Source of the DNA: Massilia alkalitolerans DSM 17462
GTDB taxonomy: Bacteria > Pseudomonadota > Gammaproteobacteria > Burkholderiales > Burkholderiaceae_D
DNA length: 64,000 bases
NCBI RefSeq assembly: GCF_000427785.1
Contig: NZ_ATYR01000009.1
Span: forward strand, 1 to 64,000
Reading direction: 5' to 3'
Every line of letters begins with the position of its first letter. Position 1 is the stretch's first letter. The notes under the pieces are model-generated. The model ran no database searches, had not been told where the DNA came from, and saw only the letters and a program-made list of their open reading frames with translations. This document shows, one piece after another, positions 19,138-30,511 of the stretch. Position numbers and translations under genes: made by a program.

Positions 19138-19170
19138 TTGAACCTATAATTACAAACATATATGGTTCAA
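19138..19170. promoter_or_regulatory. Inverted repeat over the MerR-gene promoter (candidate operator)
   Basis: TTGAACC (19138-19144) and GGTTCAA (19164-19170) form a perfect 7-bp dyad with 19 bases between. A TATAAT lies directly inside the left arm (19145-19150). The spacing suits MerR-type operators, which sit within the promoter. Candidate autoregulatory or divergent operator. Confidence 0.55.
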
Positions 19171-20148
19171 AAACGGTACATGAACATGGTAAATTTCGAA
19201 AAAGCGGTTCATCAGACGGTTGTGTATCGTGCCGGCACAGCTGCCCGCATGGCTGGCTTGCCAGTCGAAACCTTGCGTGTATGGGAACGGCGCTACCAGA
19301 TATCCGACACCCAACGCTCCACGCATGGGCAACGTCTTTACTCGGCCGAGCAGGTCGAGCGTCTGGCCTTGCTCAAGCAACTGGTCGATCAGGGACACGG
19401 TATCGGCTTGCTGGCCAGTCTCTCGCGTCAACAATTGGAATCGTTGTTCGAGCAGCACAACCCAGGACAGTCCTCCTTGTCGGCTGTACCGATACGTACG
19501 GTGGTCGTGGGAGCAAGCCTGCCGCGCAGGCTGGTCGCGCTCGGTGCCGACGCCATCGGGCTCGACCTGCGCGTGCGCTGCGCCACGCTGGCCGAGTTGG
19601 ACCAGCAGGAAGTCGGCGATGATGCCGAGGTGTTGATTATCGAGAAGGCGGAACTGGACGATACGGTATTGCCCCGCATCGAGGCCCTGCGCGGGCGCAT
19701 TCCAGCCGCGATCCTGGTGCTGTACCGTTTTTCGTCGGGCGCAACGATCCGGGCCTTGCGCAACGCCGGGTGCCTTGTGGCGCGCCTGCCTGCCGATTTG
19801 GGTGAACTCCTACCCTTGTGCCGGCTTGCCATGCAGGGAGAGCGGCTACCCCTGTCTCACACACCACCACCCGTGCCTGCGCCGCGCTATGGAGACGAAA
19901 CACTATCGATGCTGGCACAAACAAGCGGGCGCCTGGCCTGCGAGTGCCCGCGCCATCTGGCCGAAGTCTTGATGACCGTTGGGAGTTTCGAGCGCTACAG
20001 CGCCCAGTGCGCGGTACGCAGTCCGGAAGACGCCGAACTTCACGCGACCCTGCAACGCAGCGCGGGCCAGGCCCGCGCCCTGCTGGAAGACGCCCTGGAA
20101 CGGCTCGCGCTTGCCGAAGGAATCAACGTGGTGACGAGCCGCGCTTGA
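19162..20148 (+). CDS. MerR-family transcriptional regulator with extended C-terminal domain
   Basis: 328 residues from ATG 19162; later starts at 19180 or 19189 are as likely because the first lies inside the inverted repeat and no start has a good ribosome binding site. Winged [27 protein letters not shown] (about 24-47), then [18 protein letters not shown]. The C-terminal ~230 residues are long for MerR and recall the layout of the CarH/LitR group, but I do not see a clear B12-binding ExxH or DxHxxG motif. Effector unknown. Divergent from the fasciclin gene. Confidence 0.8.
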   Translation: MVQKRYMNMVNFEKAVHQTVVYRAGTAARMAGLPVETLRVWERRYQISDTQRSTHGQRLYSAEQVERLALLKQLVDQGHGIGLLASLSRQQLESLFEQHNPGQSSLSAVPIRTVVVGASLPRRLVALGADAIGLDLRVRCATLAELDQQEVGDDAEVLIIEKAELDDTVLPRIEALRGRIPAAILVLYRFSSGATIRALRNAGCLVARLPADLGELLPLCRLAMQGERLPLSHTPPPVPAPRYGDETLSMLAQTSGRLACECPRHLAEVLMTVGSFERYSAQCAVRSPEDAELHATLQRSAGQARALLEDALERLALAEGINVVTSRA

Positions 20149-20162
20149 GAGTGCTGGCTGCG

Positions 20163-20666
20163 TCAGGACAGGGCGGCCGTCCAGTCCCCGCTCTTGCCGC
20201 CGTGCTTCTCCAGCACCCGCACATTGGTCATCACCATGCCGCGATCGACCGCCTTGCACATGTCGTAGATGGTCAGCAGGCCGACCTGCACCGCCGTGAG
20301 CGCCTCCATCTCGACCCCGGTCTTGCCGATGGTCTCGACCTGCGCCCGGCAATGCACGCTGCTGGTCACCGCGTCCACCTCGAAATCCACCGCCACCCGC
20401 GTGATCGGCAGCGGATGGCACAAGGGCACCAGGTCGCTGGTCCGTTTGGAAGCCATGATCGCGGCGATCCTGGCAATCCCGATCACGTCGCCCTTTTTCG
20501 CATTGCCCGACTGGATCAGCGCCAGGGTCTCCGGCTTCATGCGGATGCTGCCGGCCGCCACGGCGATGCGGTGGGTGTCCTGCTTGGCGCCGACGTCGAC
20601 CATGTGGGCCTGGCCGGTGGCGTCGAAGTGGGTCAAGTGCTCTGCGGGCGGGGTAGAAGTGCTCAT
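20163..20666 (-). CDS. moaC: Cyclic pyranopterin monophosphate synthase MoaC
   Basis: 167 residues from ATG 20666 ([15 protein letters not shown]), the normal MoaC length. Conserved blocks: [74 protein letters not shown] and the final KHGGKSG. It performs the second half of cyclic pyranopterin formation in molybdenum cofactor synthesis together with MoaA. Alone here, divergent from the M48 protease gene; no other moa genes are in the window. Confidence 0.97.
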   Translation of the reverse strand: MSTSTPPAEHLTHFDATGQAHMVDVGAKQDTHRIAVAAGSIRMKPETLALIQSGNAKKGDVIGIARIAAIMASKRTSDLVPLCHPLPITRVAVDFEVDAVTSSVHCRAQVETIGKTGVEMEALTAVQVGLLTIYDMCKAVDRGMVMTNVRVLEKHGGKSGDWTAALS

Positions 20667-20743
20667 TGCTAACTGAATAAGGTTGTGGAACAAAGTGTTT
20701 CGCCGTGCAGCAACGCGGCTGCGGATAGGGTTATCATAGCATT

Positions 20744-22336
20744 GTGAACTACGCTCCCCGCCCAGCATCGGCGCGCCGCTGGCGCCCTGCGTTGACCGCC
20801 ATTGCCCTGTGCACGGCGGCCGCCCTCGCCATTGCCGCCCCCGCCGAGCCACTTCAAAAGCCGAACAACCTGCGCCTGCCGACGCTTGGCGACACCGCGC
20901 GCCAGGACTTGTCGCCGGTACTCGAGCGCAAGCTTGGCGAAGAGATCATGCGCGACGTCCGGCGCGACCCGGCCTATCTCGACGACGACCAGATCACCGA
21001 GTACCTGAACAACCTCGGCAATGCGCTGCTCTCGTCGGTGCCCGGCGCGCGTGGCGAGAACAACACCGATTTCACTTTCTTCGCCATGCGCGACGCCAAC
21101 CTGAACGCCTTCGCCCTGCCGGGCGGCTTCATCGGCGCCCATACGGGCCTGATCGTGGCGGCGCAGAAGGAGTCGGAACTGGCAGGCGTGATGGCGCACG
21201 AGATCGGCCACGTGTCGCAGCGCCACATCGCCCGCATGATCGGACAGCAGAAGCAGGATGTGCTGCTGCCGCTGGCCTCGATGATCCTGGCCGCGCTGGC
21301 CGCCAAGGCAAGCTCGGATGCGGCGATGGGCGTCCTGATGGGCGGGCAGGGCCTGGCGGTGCAGCGCCAGCTCAATTTCAGCCGCGAGGCCGAGCGCGAG
21401 GCCGACCGCGTGGGTTTCCAGATCATGGGCGCGGGCGGCTATGACGTCACCGGCATCGTCGGCTTCTTCAGGCGCCTGCAGAGCGCCACCAAGCTGTCGG
21501 GCGACATTCCCGCCAACCTGGCGCACCTGAGCAGCCACCCGCTGACCGCGGAGCGTATCACCGACATGCAGGCGCGCATCCGCGAGATGCCGAAAAAGCC
21601 GCGCGTGGACAACCTCGACTTCCAGCTGGTGCGCGCGCGTGCCCGCGTGCTGCAGGACGAAAGCGTCGGCGGCCGCCGCGACACCAGGACCGCATTCGAG
21701 ACCCAGCTCAAGGAATCGCATCGCCACCTGCAGGCCGGTGCGCAGTATGGACTGGCGCTGCTGGCGCTGCGCCAGGGGAACCTGGTCGAGGCCCAGGACT
21801 GGCTCGACAAGGCGCGCGCCACCGTCAAGCCGAAGGAGGGCGTACTCTCCAGCGAATCGAATGCGGGCGACGGCGCGGCGATGTTCGCCGGCCTGTCCAT
21901 CGAGATCAAGCTGGCGCCTGGGCAGGCGCCGGCGATGGCCGGGCAGGCGGTGCAGGAAGCGGATGCCGCACGCCAGCGCTATCCGCTGTCGCGGGCCATC
22001 GCGCGCCAGTACGGCGAGGCGCTGATCGCGGCCGGCAAGCACGAGGAGGCCACGCGCTTCCTGCGCGACCAGACCCAGCTCTACCGCGAGGAACCGAAGC
22101 TGCACGACATGCTGGCGCGGACCTATGCCAAGCAGGGCAAGATCGCCCTGCAGCACATGGCGCTGGCGGAATCGTATGCGCTGGCCGGCGCATTGCCGGC
22201 GGCGGTGGCGCAGCTCGACCTGGCGCGCAAGGCGGGCGACGTGTCCTTCTACGACCAGGCCGTCATCGATGCGCGCGAGCGCGAGCTGAAGGCGCGCCAG
22301 AAGGCCGAGAAGGAAACCGAGAAGGACTTCCCGTAG
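20744..22336 (+). CDS. M48-family metalloprotease with TPR-like C terminus (BepA/YfgC type)
   Basis: 530 residues beginning with GTG 20744. Signal peptide or N-terminal anchor (about 10-32), M48 zinc-protease domain with HEIGH (His152, Glu153, His156) and third-ligand helix REAEREAD (around Glu217), then a helical TPR-like region (about 330-520). This is the BepA layout: a periplasmic protease and chaperone for outer-membrane protein assembly such as LptD. Divergent from moaC. Confidence 0.9.
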   Translation: MNYAPRPASARRWRPALTAIALCTAAALAIAAPAEPLQKPNNLRLPTLGDTARQDLSPVLERKLGEEIMRDVRRDPAYLDDDQITEYLNNLGNALLSSVPGARGENNTDFTFFAMRDANLNAFALPGGFIGAHTGLIVAAQKESELAGVMAHEIGHVSQRHIARMIGQQKQDVLLPLASMILAALAAKASSDAAMGVLMGGQGLAVQRQLNFSREAEREADRVGFQIMGAGGYDVTGIVGFFRRLQSATKLSGDIPANLAHLSSHPLTAERITDMQARIREMPKKPRVDNLDFQLVRARARVLQDESVGGRRDTRTAFETQLKESHRHLQAGAQYGLALLALRQGNLVEAQDWLDKARATVKPKEGVLSSESNAGDGAAMFAGLSIEIKLAPGQAPAMAGQAVQEADAARQRYPLSRAIARQYGEALIAAGKHEEATRFLRDQTQLYREEPKLHDMLARTYAKQGKIALQHMALAESYALAGALPAAVAQLDLARKAGDVSFYDQAVIDARERELKARQKAEKETEKDFP

Positions 22337-22337
22337 A

Positions 22338-22925
22338 TCAGGTCCCGGGCGCCTGCACGTAGCCGAAGCGGCGCTGCAGCGCTTCCGCCGCCAGCCGTTC
22401 GACGCGCACGCGCCCGCCCGGCAAGGCCAGCGCCAGCTCGGCCGAGTCGTCCTCGAGCCAGGCCATGATCGCTTCCACCGAGGCCGGCTGGCCGTCGAGC
22501 TCCATGCGCGCCAGCACCTGGGCCACGTCGCGGTCGTCGAGCTGGGCCACGATCTCGCCGGCCTGCAGGATCACGGCGCCGGCGTCGCTCATGTAGGCCG
22601 CTTCCACCGCCGCCAGCGCCTGCCCGGTCTGCAGCACGAAGCCCTGGGCCGGGTCGGTGCGCGCGATGAAGGGCGTCGCTTCCAGGTTCACGTACACGCG
22701 TTGCGGACCGTTCTGAAAATACCAGCGGCCCTTGTCGTCGTGCGCGTAGTTGCGGTTGATGAAGCCCACCAGCGCCGCATTCGCCAGCTTGTCGCCCGGC
22801 GCGCCCGCGCGCTGCGCCGCCTCGTCGCGCATGCGCCAGTTGCCGCGTGCATCCAGCGCCAGCCAGCCGTAGCAATGCGGTACGTTCGGCCATTTGGCCA
22901 TTGCCTGTTTTACGATGTCGTCCAT
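22338..22925 (-). CDS. Conserved hypothetical protein
   Basis: 195 residues from ATG 22925 (MDDIVKQAMAKWPNVPHCYG); the longer open frame upstream overlaps the preceding gene. Features seen: LALDARGNWRMRDE, a GDKLANAALVGFINRNYAHDDKGRWYFQNGPQRVYV block rich in aromatic and charged residues, no signal peptide, no membrane segment. It looks like a conserved betaproteobacterial family of unknown function. It starts five bases after the YheT-type hydrolase gene ends, so the two are co-transcribed. Its 3' end nearly touches the convergent M48 protease gene. Confidence 0.75.
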   Translation of the reverse strand: MDDIVKQAMAKWPNVPHCYGWLALDARGNWRMRDEAAQRAGAPGDKLANAALVGFINRNYAHDDKGRWYFQNGPQRVYVNLEATPFIARTDPAQGFVLQTGQALAAVEAAYMSDAGAVILQAGEIVAQLDDRDVAQVLARMELDGQPASVEAIMAWLEDDSAELALALPGGRVRVERLAAEALQRRFGYVQAPGT

Positions 22926-22929
22926 AGTC

Positions 22930-23943
22930 TCAAGCTTCGCATGGTTCGAGCGCGCCGGGCGCGCGGGTTGCTGCAGGCGCTGCGCTGTCGAAGAAGGCCA
23001 GGATACGCCGCGGCAGCCAGTCGATCCGTCCGGGGAAAGGCCCGACGGCGAAACCGACATGCCCACCTTCGTCAGGATACTCCAGCGTCACCGCTTTCGA
23101 GGCGGACTGGGGCAAATGCTCTCCCGGCAGGAACGGGTCGTTGCGGGCGTTGAGCACCAGGGTCGGCACGGTGATCTCGTGCAGCACGTGGCGGGCGCTG
23201 GCGCGGTGCCAGTAGTCGTCGGTGTCCTTGTAGCCGTGCAGCGGCGCGGTCACCACATTGTCGAAGGCGTAGAGGTCGCGCGCCGCCAGCAGGGCGCTGC
23301 GGTCGAACAGGCCGGGATAGCGTTCCAGCTTGGCCAGGCACTTGGGCTTGAGCGTCTGCAGGAACATGCGCGTGTACAGCAGGTTGAAGCCGGACGACAG
23401 CGCTTCGCCGCCGCGCGCCAGGTCGAGCGGCGCCGACACCGCGCAGGCCGCCTCGACGATGTCCGCTCCATGGCCCGATTCGCCCAGCCAGCGCAGCAGC
23501 GCATTGCCGCCCAGCGACACACCCGCCGCGAACAGCGGACCGGGGGCACGGGCATGGAGCTTCCTCAGCACCCAGTCGACCTCCGCGGCATCGCCGGAAT
23601 GGTAGAAGCGCGGCATCAGGTTGGCTTCGCCCGAGCAGCCGCGGAAGTGCGGCACCGCGCCGGACCAGCCGCGCGCGCGCAACGCCGCCATCAGCGAGCG
23701 TGCGTAATGGCTGTTGGACGAGCCTTCCAGGCCGTGGAACAGCACGACCAGCGGCTTGCCCGGCTGGCCGTCGACGAAGTCGACATCGATGAAATCGCCG
23801 TCGTCACTTAGCCAGCGCTCGCGCCGGTAGTCGACAGCGGGCTTGGCGACGCAGGTCGCCGGATAGATGGTCTGGAGGTGGCCGCCAGGCAGCCATGCGG
23901 GCGCGCGATAGTGCATGGAGGATTGGTGCGGCTGGCGCCGCAC
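22930..23943 (-). CDS. YheT-family alpha/beta hydrolase
   Basis: 337 residues from GTG 23943; ATG 23916 (MHYRAPAWLPGGHLQTIYPA) would remove nine and keeps the conserved N-terminal PGGHLQTIYP, so it is the main alternative. Motifs: LVVLFHGLEGSSNSHYAR (oxyanion region), the HFRGCSGE block typical of YheT, nucleophile in AGVSLGGN (about Ser143 in the long form), and late DEGGHVGF with the catalytic His. Cytosolic esterase-like family of unknown substrate. Middle gene of a three-gene minus-strand set with a zinc-finger protein upstream. Confidence 0.88.
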   Translation of the reverse strand: MRRQPHQSSMHYRAPAWLPGGHLQTIYPATCVAKPAVDYRRERWLSDDGDFIDVDFVDGQPGKPLVVLFHGLEGSSNSHYARSLMAALRARGWSGAVPHFRGCSGEANLMPRFYHSGDAAEVDWVLRKLHARAPGPLFAAGVSLGGNALLRWLGESGHGADIVEAACAVSAPLDLARGGEALSSGFNLLYTRMFLQTLKPKCLAKLERYPGLFDRSALLAARDLYAFDNVVTAPLHGYKDTDDYWHRASARHVLHEITVPTLVLNARNDPFLPGEHLPQSASKAVTLEYPDEGGHVGFAVGPFPGRIDWLPRRILAFFDSAAPAATRAPGALEPCEA

Positions 23944-23952
23944 CGGGGAAAA

Positions 23953-24147
23953 TCAGTGGTGCTTGAGCTCGACGCCCGGAGCCAGGCGGTACTGGGTGCC
24001 GCAATACGGGCACTTGGCATCGCCGTGGTGGTCGAAATCGAGAAAGACGCGCGGGTGCGAGGACCACAGCGGCATTGCCGGATTCGGGCAGTGTGCCGGC
24101 AGGTCTTTGGCCTCGAGTTCCACCACGGGCATCGTCTTTTGGTTCAT
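23953..24147 (-). CDS. Small zinc-finger protein (zf-CHCC type)
   Basis: 64 residues from ATG 24147, which has GGAGA about seven bases upstream. Cysteines and histidine are arranged C (PAHCPNP), then a His-containing LDFDHHGD segment, then CPYCG, and RLAPG: the zf-CHCC fold also seen in the complex I accessory subunit NDUFS6. In bacteria these small proteins are uncharacterised. Ends ten bases before the YheT-type hydrolase gene, hence probably the first gene of that operon. Confidence 0.85.
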   Translation of the reverse strand: MNQKTMPVVELEAKDLPAHCPNPAMPLWSSHPRVFLDFDHHGDAKCPYCGTQYRLAPGVELKHH

Positions 24148-24359
24148 CTGTTTTTCTCCATGAAAGGGAAATGGCAAAGACAAGATTCTATCCGATTCAA
24201 CCTGCATATCGAAATGATCGGTAGAATTACCAGCTGATCATAAACGAGCCCGGGGGTCTACGCTGCCAGCCCGGCACCGCACCCTCAGATGCGTTTCATG
24301 TCCGACCGTTTCAAGTCCGCCGCCGCACCCGCCCTTCAAGGCGGTTGCAGGAAAACAAC

Positions 24360-25121
24360 ATGAGCCCGGCATCGCCGCCAGGCCAGCAAGCCGCTGTCAC
24401 CACGGAGCCCGTCGAAGCCCACGACCCCGCCGCCTGGCGCGAGGGCTTCAAGACCGGCCTGCCTTCGCTGTTCGGAATCGGCGCCTGGGGCCTGGTGGTG
24501 GGCATTGCAATGGTCAAGAGCGGCCTCACCGCCGCGCAGGCGGTCGGCATGACCCTGCTGGTCTTCGCCGGATCCGCCCAGCTCGCTTCACTTCCCCTGA
24601 TTGCCGCCGCAGCACCGATCTGGGTCATCTTCGCCACCGCCCTGGTCGTCAACCTGCGCTTCGTCATCTTCTCCGCATTGCTGGGCCCGCACTTCGCGCA
24701 CCTGCCTTGGAAGCAGCGTTTCCTGCTCGGCTACGTCTCCGGTGACCTGACCGTGGCGATGTTCCTGCAGCGCTATCCGACCGCCGAACGCGTGGCCGGC
24801 AAACTGTCTTACCTGAAGGGGTTGATGTACCCGAACTGGTTCGCCTGGCAGATCGGCTCGCTGACCGGCATTTTCCTGGGCAGCGCCATCCCGACCGAAT
24901 GGGGGCTGGGCTTTGCCGGCACGCTGGCGATCCTGTGCATCATGGTGCCGCTCATCATCAACAATGCGGCGCTGTGCGGCGTCGCGGTCGCCATCGCGGT
25001 CTCGGTGCTGGCCTACGGCCTGCCGTACAAGCTCGGGCTGCTGCTGGCCGTCCTGGTCGGCATGGTCACTTCGATGTTTGTCGAAGAGTCCCTCGCAAAA
25101 CGAAAGGCACGCAATGGCTGA
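24360..25121 (+). CDS. azlC: AzlC-family permease (branched-chain amino acid export)
   Basis: 253 residues from ATG 24360, which has AGGA seven bases upstream. Several membrane segments and the family pattern AWREGFKTGLPSLFGIGAWGLVVG, FAGSAQLASL, NLRFVIFSALLGPHF and GYVSGDLTVAMFL. With the small partner AzlD it forms a branched-chain amino acid exporter. The stop overlaps the azlD start by eight bases. Confidence 0.92.
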   Translation: MSPASPPGQQAAVTTEPVEAHDPAAWREGFKTGLPSLFGIGAWGLVVGIAMVKSGLTAAQAVGMTLLVFAGSAQLASLPLIAAAAPIWVIFATALVVNLRFVIFSALLGPHFAHLPWKQRFLLGYVSGDLTVAMFLQRYPTAERVAGKLSYLKGLMYPNWFAWQIGSLTGIFLGSAIPTEWGLGFAGTLAILCIMVPLIINNAALCGVAVAIAVSVLAYGLPYKLGLLLAVLVGMVTSMFVEESLAKRKARNG

Positions 25122-25449
25122 TTGGGAAATCTGGGTCACCATCGGCGTGCTGTGCGTCGCCACCGCCGCCACCCGCAGCTCGTTCTGGCTGATCGGCCAC
25201 CGCGTCACCATCCCGCCGCGGGTGCAGGAAATGCTGCGCTATGCGCCGGCCTGCGCGCTGGCCGCCATCATCGGCCCCGACCTGCTGATCGACACCCAAG
25301 GCCAGACCCAGCTCACGCTGGCCAATCCCAAGCTGATCGCGGCGCTCGCCGCCCTGGCTTTCTACCTGTGGCGCCGCAGCATGCTGATGACGATCATCTT
25401 CGGGATGCTGGCCTTTACACTCTTGCGCGTCCTGCACGTTTTTCAATAG
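25114..25449 (+). CDS. azlD: AzlD-family small permease subunit
   Basis: 111 residues with four predicted membrane segments; features TAATRSSFWLIGHRVTIPPRVQEMLRYAPACALAAIIGPDLL, typical of AzlD. ATG 25114 lies inside the end of azlC, so translation is likely coupled. Partner of AzlC in branched-chain amino acid efflux. Confidence 0.92.
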   Translation: MADWEIWVTIGVLCVATAATRSSFWLIGHRVTIPPRVQEMLRYAPACALAAIIGPDLLIDTQGQTQLTLANPKLIAALAALAFYLWRRSMLMTIIFGMLAFTLLRVLHVFQ

Positions 25450-25500
25450 CTGCGCTAATGTACAATGACGGTTTTTCACTATTTCATTGTTGACTAGCCA

Positions 25501-26706
<1,206 letters not shown>

Positions 26707-26714
26707 TCAGTACC

Positions 26715-26745
26715 AGCGCAGCCCCGGGGGCTGCGCTTCTCTTTT
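26715..26745 (+). terminator. Hairpin between pgk and pyk (partial terminator)
   Basis: Perfect stem AGCGCAGCCC/GGGCTGCGCT with a three-base centre, followed by TCTCTTTT. Form of an intrinsic terminator; being inside a likely operon it may be leaky or mark a separate pyk promoter. Confidence 0.7.
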
Positions 26746-26767
26746 CAGAACCAAGGATTCCAACCAC

Positions 26768-28246
26768 ATGCAAGCTGCGCGCCCCATGTACAACGCCACC
26801 AAGATCGTCGCCACCATCGGCCCGGCATCGACCGATTTCGATATCCTCGTCAAAATGATCCGTGCCGGCGTCGACGTCGTGCGCCTGAACTTCTCGCACG
26901 GCAAGGCGCAGGACCACATCGACCGCGCCGCCCTGGTGCGCCGCGCTGCCGCCGAATGCGGCGTCGAAGTGGCGATCATGGCCGACATGCAGGGTCCGAA
27001 AATCCGTGTTGGCAAATTTGAAGAGGGCAAGATTTTCCTGAACAATGGCGACAAGTTCATCCTCGACGCCCGCTGGGGCGAGAACGGCGAGCTGGGCAAC
27101 CAGGACCGCGTCGGCCTCGACTACAAGGCCCTGCCGCGCGACGTCAAGCCGGGCGACAAGCTGCTGCTGAACGACGGCCTGATCGTGCTGGTCGTCGACA
27201 AGGTCATCGGCCACGAGATCTTCACCACCGTGAAGGTGGGCGGCGAGCTGTCGAACAACAAGGGCATCAACCGCCAGGGCGGCGGCCTGACCGCGCCGGC
27301 CCTGACCTCGAAGGACATGGAAGACATCAAGACCGCGATGAGCTTCCAGGCCGACTACCTGGCGATCTCCTTCCCGAAGAACGCCACCGACATGGAAATG
27401 GCGCGCCAGCTGGCCAACATCGCCGGCGAACCCTACGGCCACAAGCCGATGATGATCGCCAAGATCGAGCGCGCCGAAGCCATCCCCGTGCTGCAGGAAA
27501 TCCTGGACGCCTCGGACGGCATCATGGTCGCGCGCGGCGACCTGGCGGTGGAAGTGGGCAACGCGGCCGTGCCGGCGCTGCAGAAGCGCATGATCAAGAT
27601 GGCGCGCGCCTCCAACAAGCTGGCCATCACCGCGACCCAGATGATGGAGTCGATGATCGTCAACGCCGTGCCGACCCGCGCCGAAGTGTCGGACGTGGCG
27701 AACGCCGTGCTGGACGGCACCGACGCCGTGATGACCTCGGCCGAGACCGCATCGGGCAAGTATCCGGTCGAGACCGTCGAAATGATGGCCGCCATTTGCC
27801 TCGAAGCAGAACAATCCGAATACAACAAGCAGGACGCAGATTTCCTGAATGTCCAGTTCACCCGCATCGACCAGTCGATCGCCTACGGCACCCTGTTCAC
27901 GGCCCATCACCTGAAGGTGAAGGCGATCGTGGCGCTGACCGAATCGGGCTCGACGGCACTGTGGATGAGCCGTCACTCGATCGATACCCCGATCTTTGCC
28001 CTGACCCCGCTGCAGACGACGCAGCGCAAGGCATCGCTGTACCGGAACGTGCGAGCATTCCACCTGCTGCAGGAAGGTGGCAGCCACGCGGTGCTGCGCA
28101 AGGCCGAAGAGGTCCTGATTCGCGAAGGCATGGTGCGCAAGGGCGACCTGATCGTCGTGACCTGGGGCTCGCCGATGGGGCAGGCCGGCGGCACCAATGC
28201 GCTCAAGATCGTGCGCGTGGGCGAGCTGGACGAAATAGTTTCTTAA
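26768..28246 (+). CDS. pyk: Pyruvate kinase
   Basis: 492 residues (ATG 26786 would give 486 and is the other possible start). Blocks: ATKIVATIGPAS at the N terminus, RLNFSHG, MADMQGPKIRVG, the catalytic MIAKIERAEA with its lysine, GIMVARGDLAVEVG, ATQMMESMI and MTSAETASGKYPVE. Converts phosphoenolpyruvate and ADP to pyruvate and ATP. Followed after 19 bases by fba. Confidence 0.97.
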   Translation: MQAARPMYNATKIVATIGPASTDFDILVKMIRAGVDVVRLNFSHGKAQDHIDRAALVRRAAAECGVEVAIMADMQGPKIRVGKFEEGKIFLNNGDKFILDARWGENGELGNQDRVGLDYKALPRDVKPGDKLLLNDGLIVLVVDKVIGHEIFTTVKVGGELSNNKGINRQGGGLTAPALTSKDMEDIKTAMSFQADYLAISFPKNATDMEMARQLANIAGEPYGHKPMMIAKIERAEAIPVLQEILDASDGIMVARGDLAVEVGNAAVPALQKRMIKMARASNKLAITATQMMESMIVNAVPTRAEVSDVANAVLDGTDAVMTSAETASGKYPVETVEMMAAICLEAEQSEYNKQDADFLNVQFTRIDQSIAYGTLFTAHHLKVKAIVALTESGSTALWMSRHSIDTPIFALTPLQTTQRKASLYRNVRAFHLLQEGGSHAVLRKAEEVLIREGMVRKGDLIVVTWGSPMGQAGGTNALKIVRVGELDEIVS

Positions 28247-28265
28247 TTGTTTGGAGTAATCAACC

Positions 28266-29330
28266 ATGGCACTCGTATCGCTGCGTCAACTGCTGGACCA
28301 TGCCGCCGAAAACGGTTATGGCCTGCCGGCTTTTAACGTCAACAACCTGGAACAGGTGCAGGCCATCATGGCCGCCGCCGACGCGGTCAACGCGCCGGTG
28401 ATCATGCAGGCCTCGGCCGGCGCCCGCAAATACGCAGGCGAAGCCTTCCTGCGCCACCTGATCGACGCCGCCGTCGAAGCCTACCCGCACATCCCGGTCG
28501 TCATGCACCAGGACCACGGCCAGTCGCCGGCGGTCTGCATGGCCGCGATCCGCTCGGGTTTCAGCTCGGTGATGATGGACGGTTCGCTCGAAGCCGACGG
28601 CAAGAGCGTGGCTTCGTATGAGTACAACGTCGAGGTGTCGCGTGAAGTCGTGAAATTCGCGCACTCGATCGGCGTGACGGTCGAAGCCGAACTGGGCGTG
28701 CTCGGTTCGCTCGAGACCATGAAGGGCGACAAGGAAGACGGCCACGGCGCCGACGGCACCATGACCCGCGAGCAGCTGCTGACCGACGTGGCCCAGGCCG
28801 CCGACTTCGTCGCCAAAACGCAATGCGACGCCCTGGCGATCGCCATTGGCACCTCGCACGGCGCCTACAAGTTCACCCGCAAGCCGACCGGCGACATCCT
28901 GGCGATCGACCGCATCAAGGAAATCCACGCCCGCATCCCGAACACCCACCTGGTGATGCACGGCTCCTCGTCGGTGCCGCAGGAACTGCTGGCGATCATC
29001 CGCGAATTCGGCGGCGACATGAAAGAGACCTACGGCGTGCCGGTCGAAGAGATCCAGGAAGGCATCAAGCACGGCGTGCGCAAGATCAACATCGACACCG
29101 ACATCCGCCTGGCCATGACCGCTGCGATCCGCAAGTACATGTTCCAGAACCCGTCGAAGTTCGACCCGCGCGACTACCTGAAGCCGGCCCGCGAAGCCGC
29201 CACCGAGATCTGCAAGGCGCGCTACCTGTCCTTCGGCTGCGAAGGCATGGCTGCCAAGATCAAGCCGGTGCCGCTGGAGAAGATGGCCGAGCGCTACAAG
29301 GCAGGCGAGCTGGCGCAGATCGTGCAGTAA
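28266..29330 (+). CDS. fba: Fructose-bisphosphate aldolase, class II
   Basis: 354 residues. Class II (zinc) signature: HQDHGQSP and SVMMDGSLE region, [11 protein letters not shown], then [18 protein letters not shown] and NIDTDIRLA (phosphate and zinc sites). Calvin-cycle-type (CbbA-like) subfamily by overall pattern. Cleaves fructose 1,6-bisphosphate. GGAGTAA precedes the start. Last gene of the pgk-pyk-fba run; a REP pair rather than a simple terminator lies downstream. Confidence 0.97.
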   Translation: MALVSLRQLLDHAAENGYGLPAFNVNNLEQVQAIMAAADAVNAPVIMQASAGARKYAGEAFLRHLIDAAVEAYPHIPVVMHQDHGQSPAVCMAAIRSGFSSVMMDGSLEADGKSVASYEYNVEVSREVVKFAHSIGVTVEAELGVLGSLETMKGDKEDGHGADGTMTREQLLTDVAQAADFVAKTQCDALAIAIGTSHGAYKFTRKPTGDILAIDRIKEIHARIPNTHLVMHGSSSVPQELLAIIREFGGDMKETYGVPVEEIQEGIKHGVRKINIDTDIRLAMTAAIRKYMFQNPSKFDPRDYLKPAREAATEICKARYLSFGCEGMAAKIKPVPLEKMAERYKAGELAQIVQ

Positions 29331-29407
29331 ATGCTGGCCGGTGCGGAAGAGGGCGCGGGCGACTGCGCAGGAATCCGCACCGCGAGCATCATCACCGCTC
29401 TATCCAA

Positions 29408-29510
29408 CGTCATCCCCGCGCAGGCGGGGATCCAAGTTCGTAGCTCAGCAGCCAGCTCCCGTAGCCGGTACGCGAACAAAATTGGGTTCCCGCCTTCGCG
29501 GGAACGACGA
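29408..29510. repeat. Pair of inverted REP-like palindromes (BIME type)
   Basis: Unit 1 (29408-29435): CGTCATCCCCGCGCAGGCGG and continuing GGATCCAAG. Unit 2 (29481-29510) is the same kind of unit in the opposite orientation (ATTGGGTTCCCGCCTTCGCG, GGAACGACGA). Each is itself a hairpin. Such units are common between genes of this group and can protect mRNA ends or act as weak terminators after fba. Confidence 0.82.
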
Positions 29511-29610
29511 GATGCAAATTGACGTAAAATTACGCACTGGCCCAGGCCACCCCCAGACCTGACCCACTCGACCGGTACCATCCCGGTCCCGTTTCCCTGA
29601 TATCCCTTCT

Positions 29611-30507
29611 ATGAACAGCCTCTACAAATCCACCATCAAGTCCCTGCCATTGCTCGGTCACGGCAAGGTGCGCGACAACTACGCTGTCGGCGACGACAAG
29701 ATCCTGATCGTCACCACCGACCGCCTGTCGGCCTTCGACGTGGTCATGAACGAGCCGATCCCCGGCAAGGGCATGGTGCTGAACCAGATGAGCGACTTCT
29801 GGTTCGAGAAGCTCGGCCACATCGTGCCGAACCACCTGACCGGCGTAGCGCCGGAAAGCGTGGTGGCCCCGGATGAAGTCGAGCAGGTGCGCGGCCGCGC
29901 GGTCGTGGCCAAGCGCCTCAAGCCGATCCTGGTCGAAGCCGTCGTGCGCGGCTACATCATCGGCTCGGGCTGGAAGGATTACCAGGAAAGCGGCGCCGTC
30001 TGCGGCATCCAGCTGCCCGCCGGCCTGCGCCAGGCCGACAAGCTGCCGCAACCGCTGTTCACCCCGGCCGCCAAGGCCGACATCGGCGAACACGACGAGA
30101 ACATCTCGTTCGAAGACATGGAAAACCGCATCGGCAAGGAACTCGCCGCCAAGATGCGCGACATCAGCATCCAGCTCTACACCACGGCCGCCGAATACGC
30201 CGCCACCCGCGGCATCATCATCGCCGACACCAAGTTCGAATTCGGCCTGGACGACAATGGCGTGCTGCACCTGATGGACGAAGTCCTGACCGCCGACTCC
30301 TCGCGCTTCTGGCCGGCCGACTCCTACGCGCCGGGCATGTCGCCGCCGTCCTTCGACAAACAATTCGTGCGCGACTACCTGGAAACCCTGACCGATTGGG
30401 GCAAGACCGCCCCGGCCCCGGCCCTGCCGCAGGACGTCATCGAAAAGACCCAGGCCAAGTATTTCGAAGCCATCGAACGCCTCACCGGCGAGAAGCTGAA
30501 GGCCTAA
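29611..30507 (+). CDS. purC: SAICAR synthase (phosphoribosylaminoimidazole-succinocarboxamide synthase)
   Basis: 298 residues. Conserved GKVRDNY near the N terminus, [11 protein letters not shown], the [15 protein letters not shown] block, DTKFEFG and [13 protein letters not shown]. This is the longer single-domain PurC form of betaproteobacteria. Catalyses addition of aspartate to CAIR in purine synthesis. First gene of purC-purE-purK, with purE four bases after its stop. Confidence 0.97.
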   Translation: MNSLYKSTIKSLPLLGHGKVRDNYAVGDDKILIVTTDRLSAFDVVMNEPIPGKGMVLNQMSDFWFEKLGHIVPNHLTGVAPESVVAPDEVEQVRGRAVVAKRLKPILVEAVVRGYIIGSGWKDYQESGAVCGIQLPAGLRQADKLPQPLFTPAAKADIGEHDENISFEDMENRIGKELAAKMRDISIQLYTTAAEYAATRGIIIADTKFEFGLDDNGVLHLMDEVLTADSSRFWPADSYAPGMSPPSFDKQFVRDYLETLTDWGKTAPAPALPQDVIEKTQAKYFEAIERLTGEKLKA

Positions 30508-30511
30508 GAAG

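Noticed and set aside
29408..29510. Possible CRISPR-like repeats after fba
   Set aside because: Only two units, in inverted orientation and each self-complementary; this is a REP pair, not a direct-repeat array.
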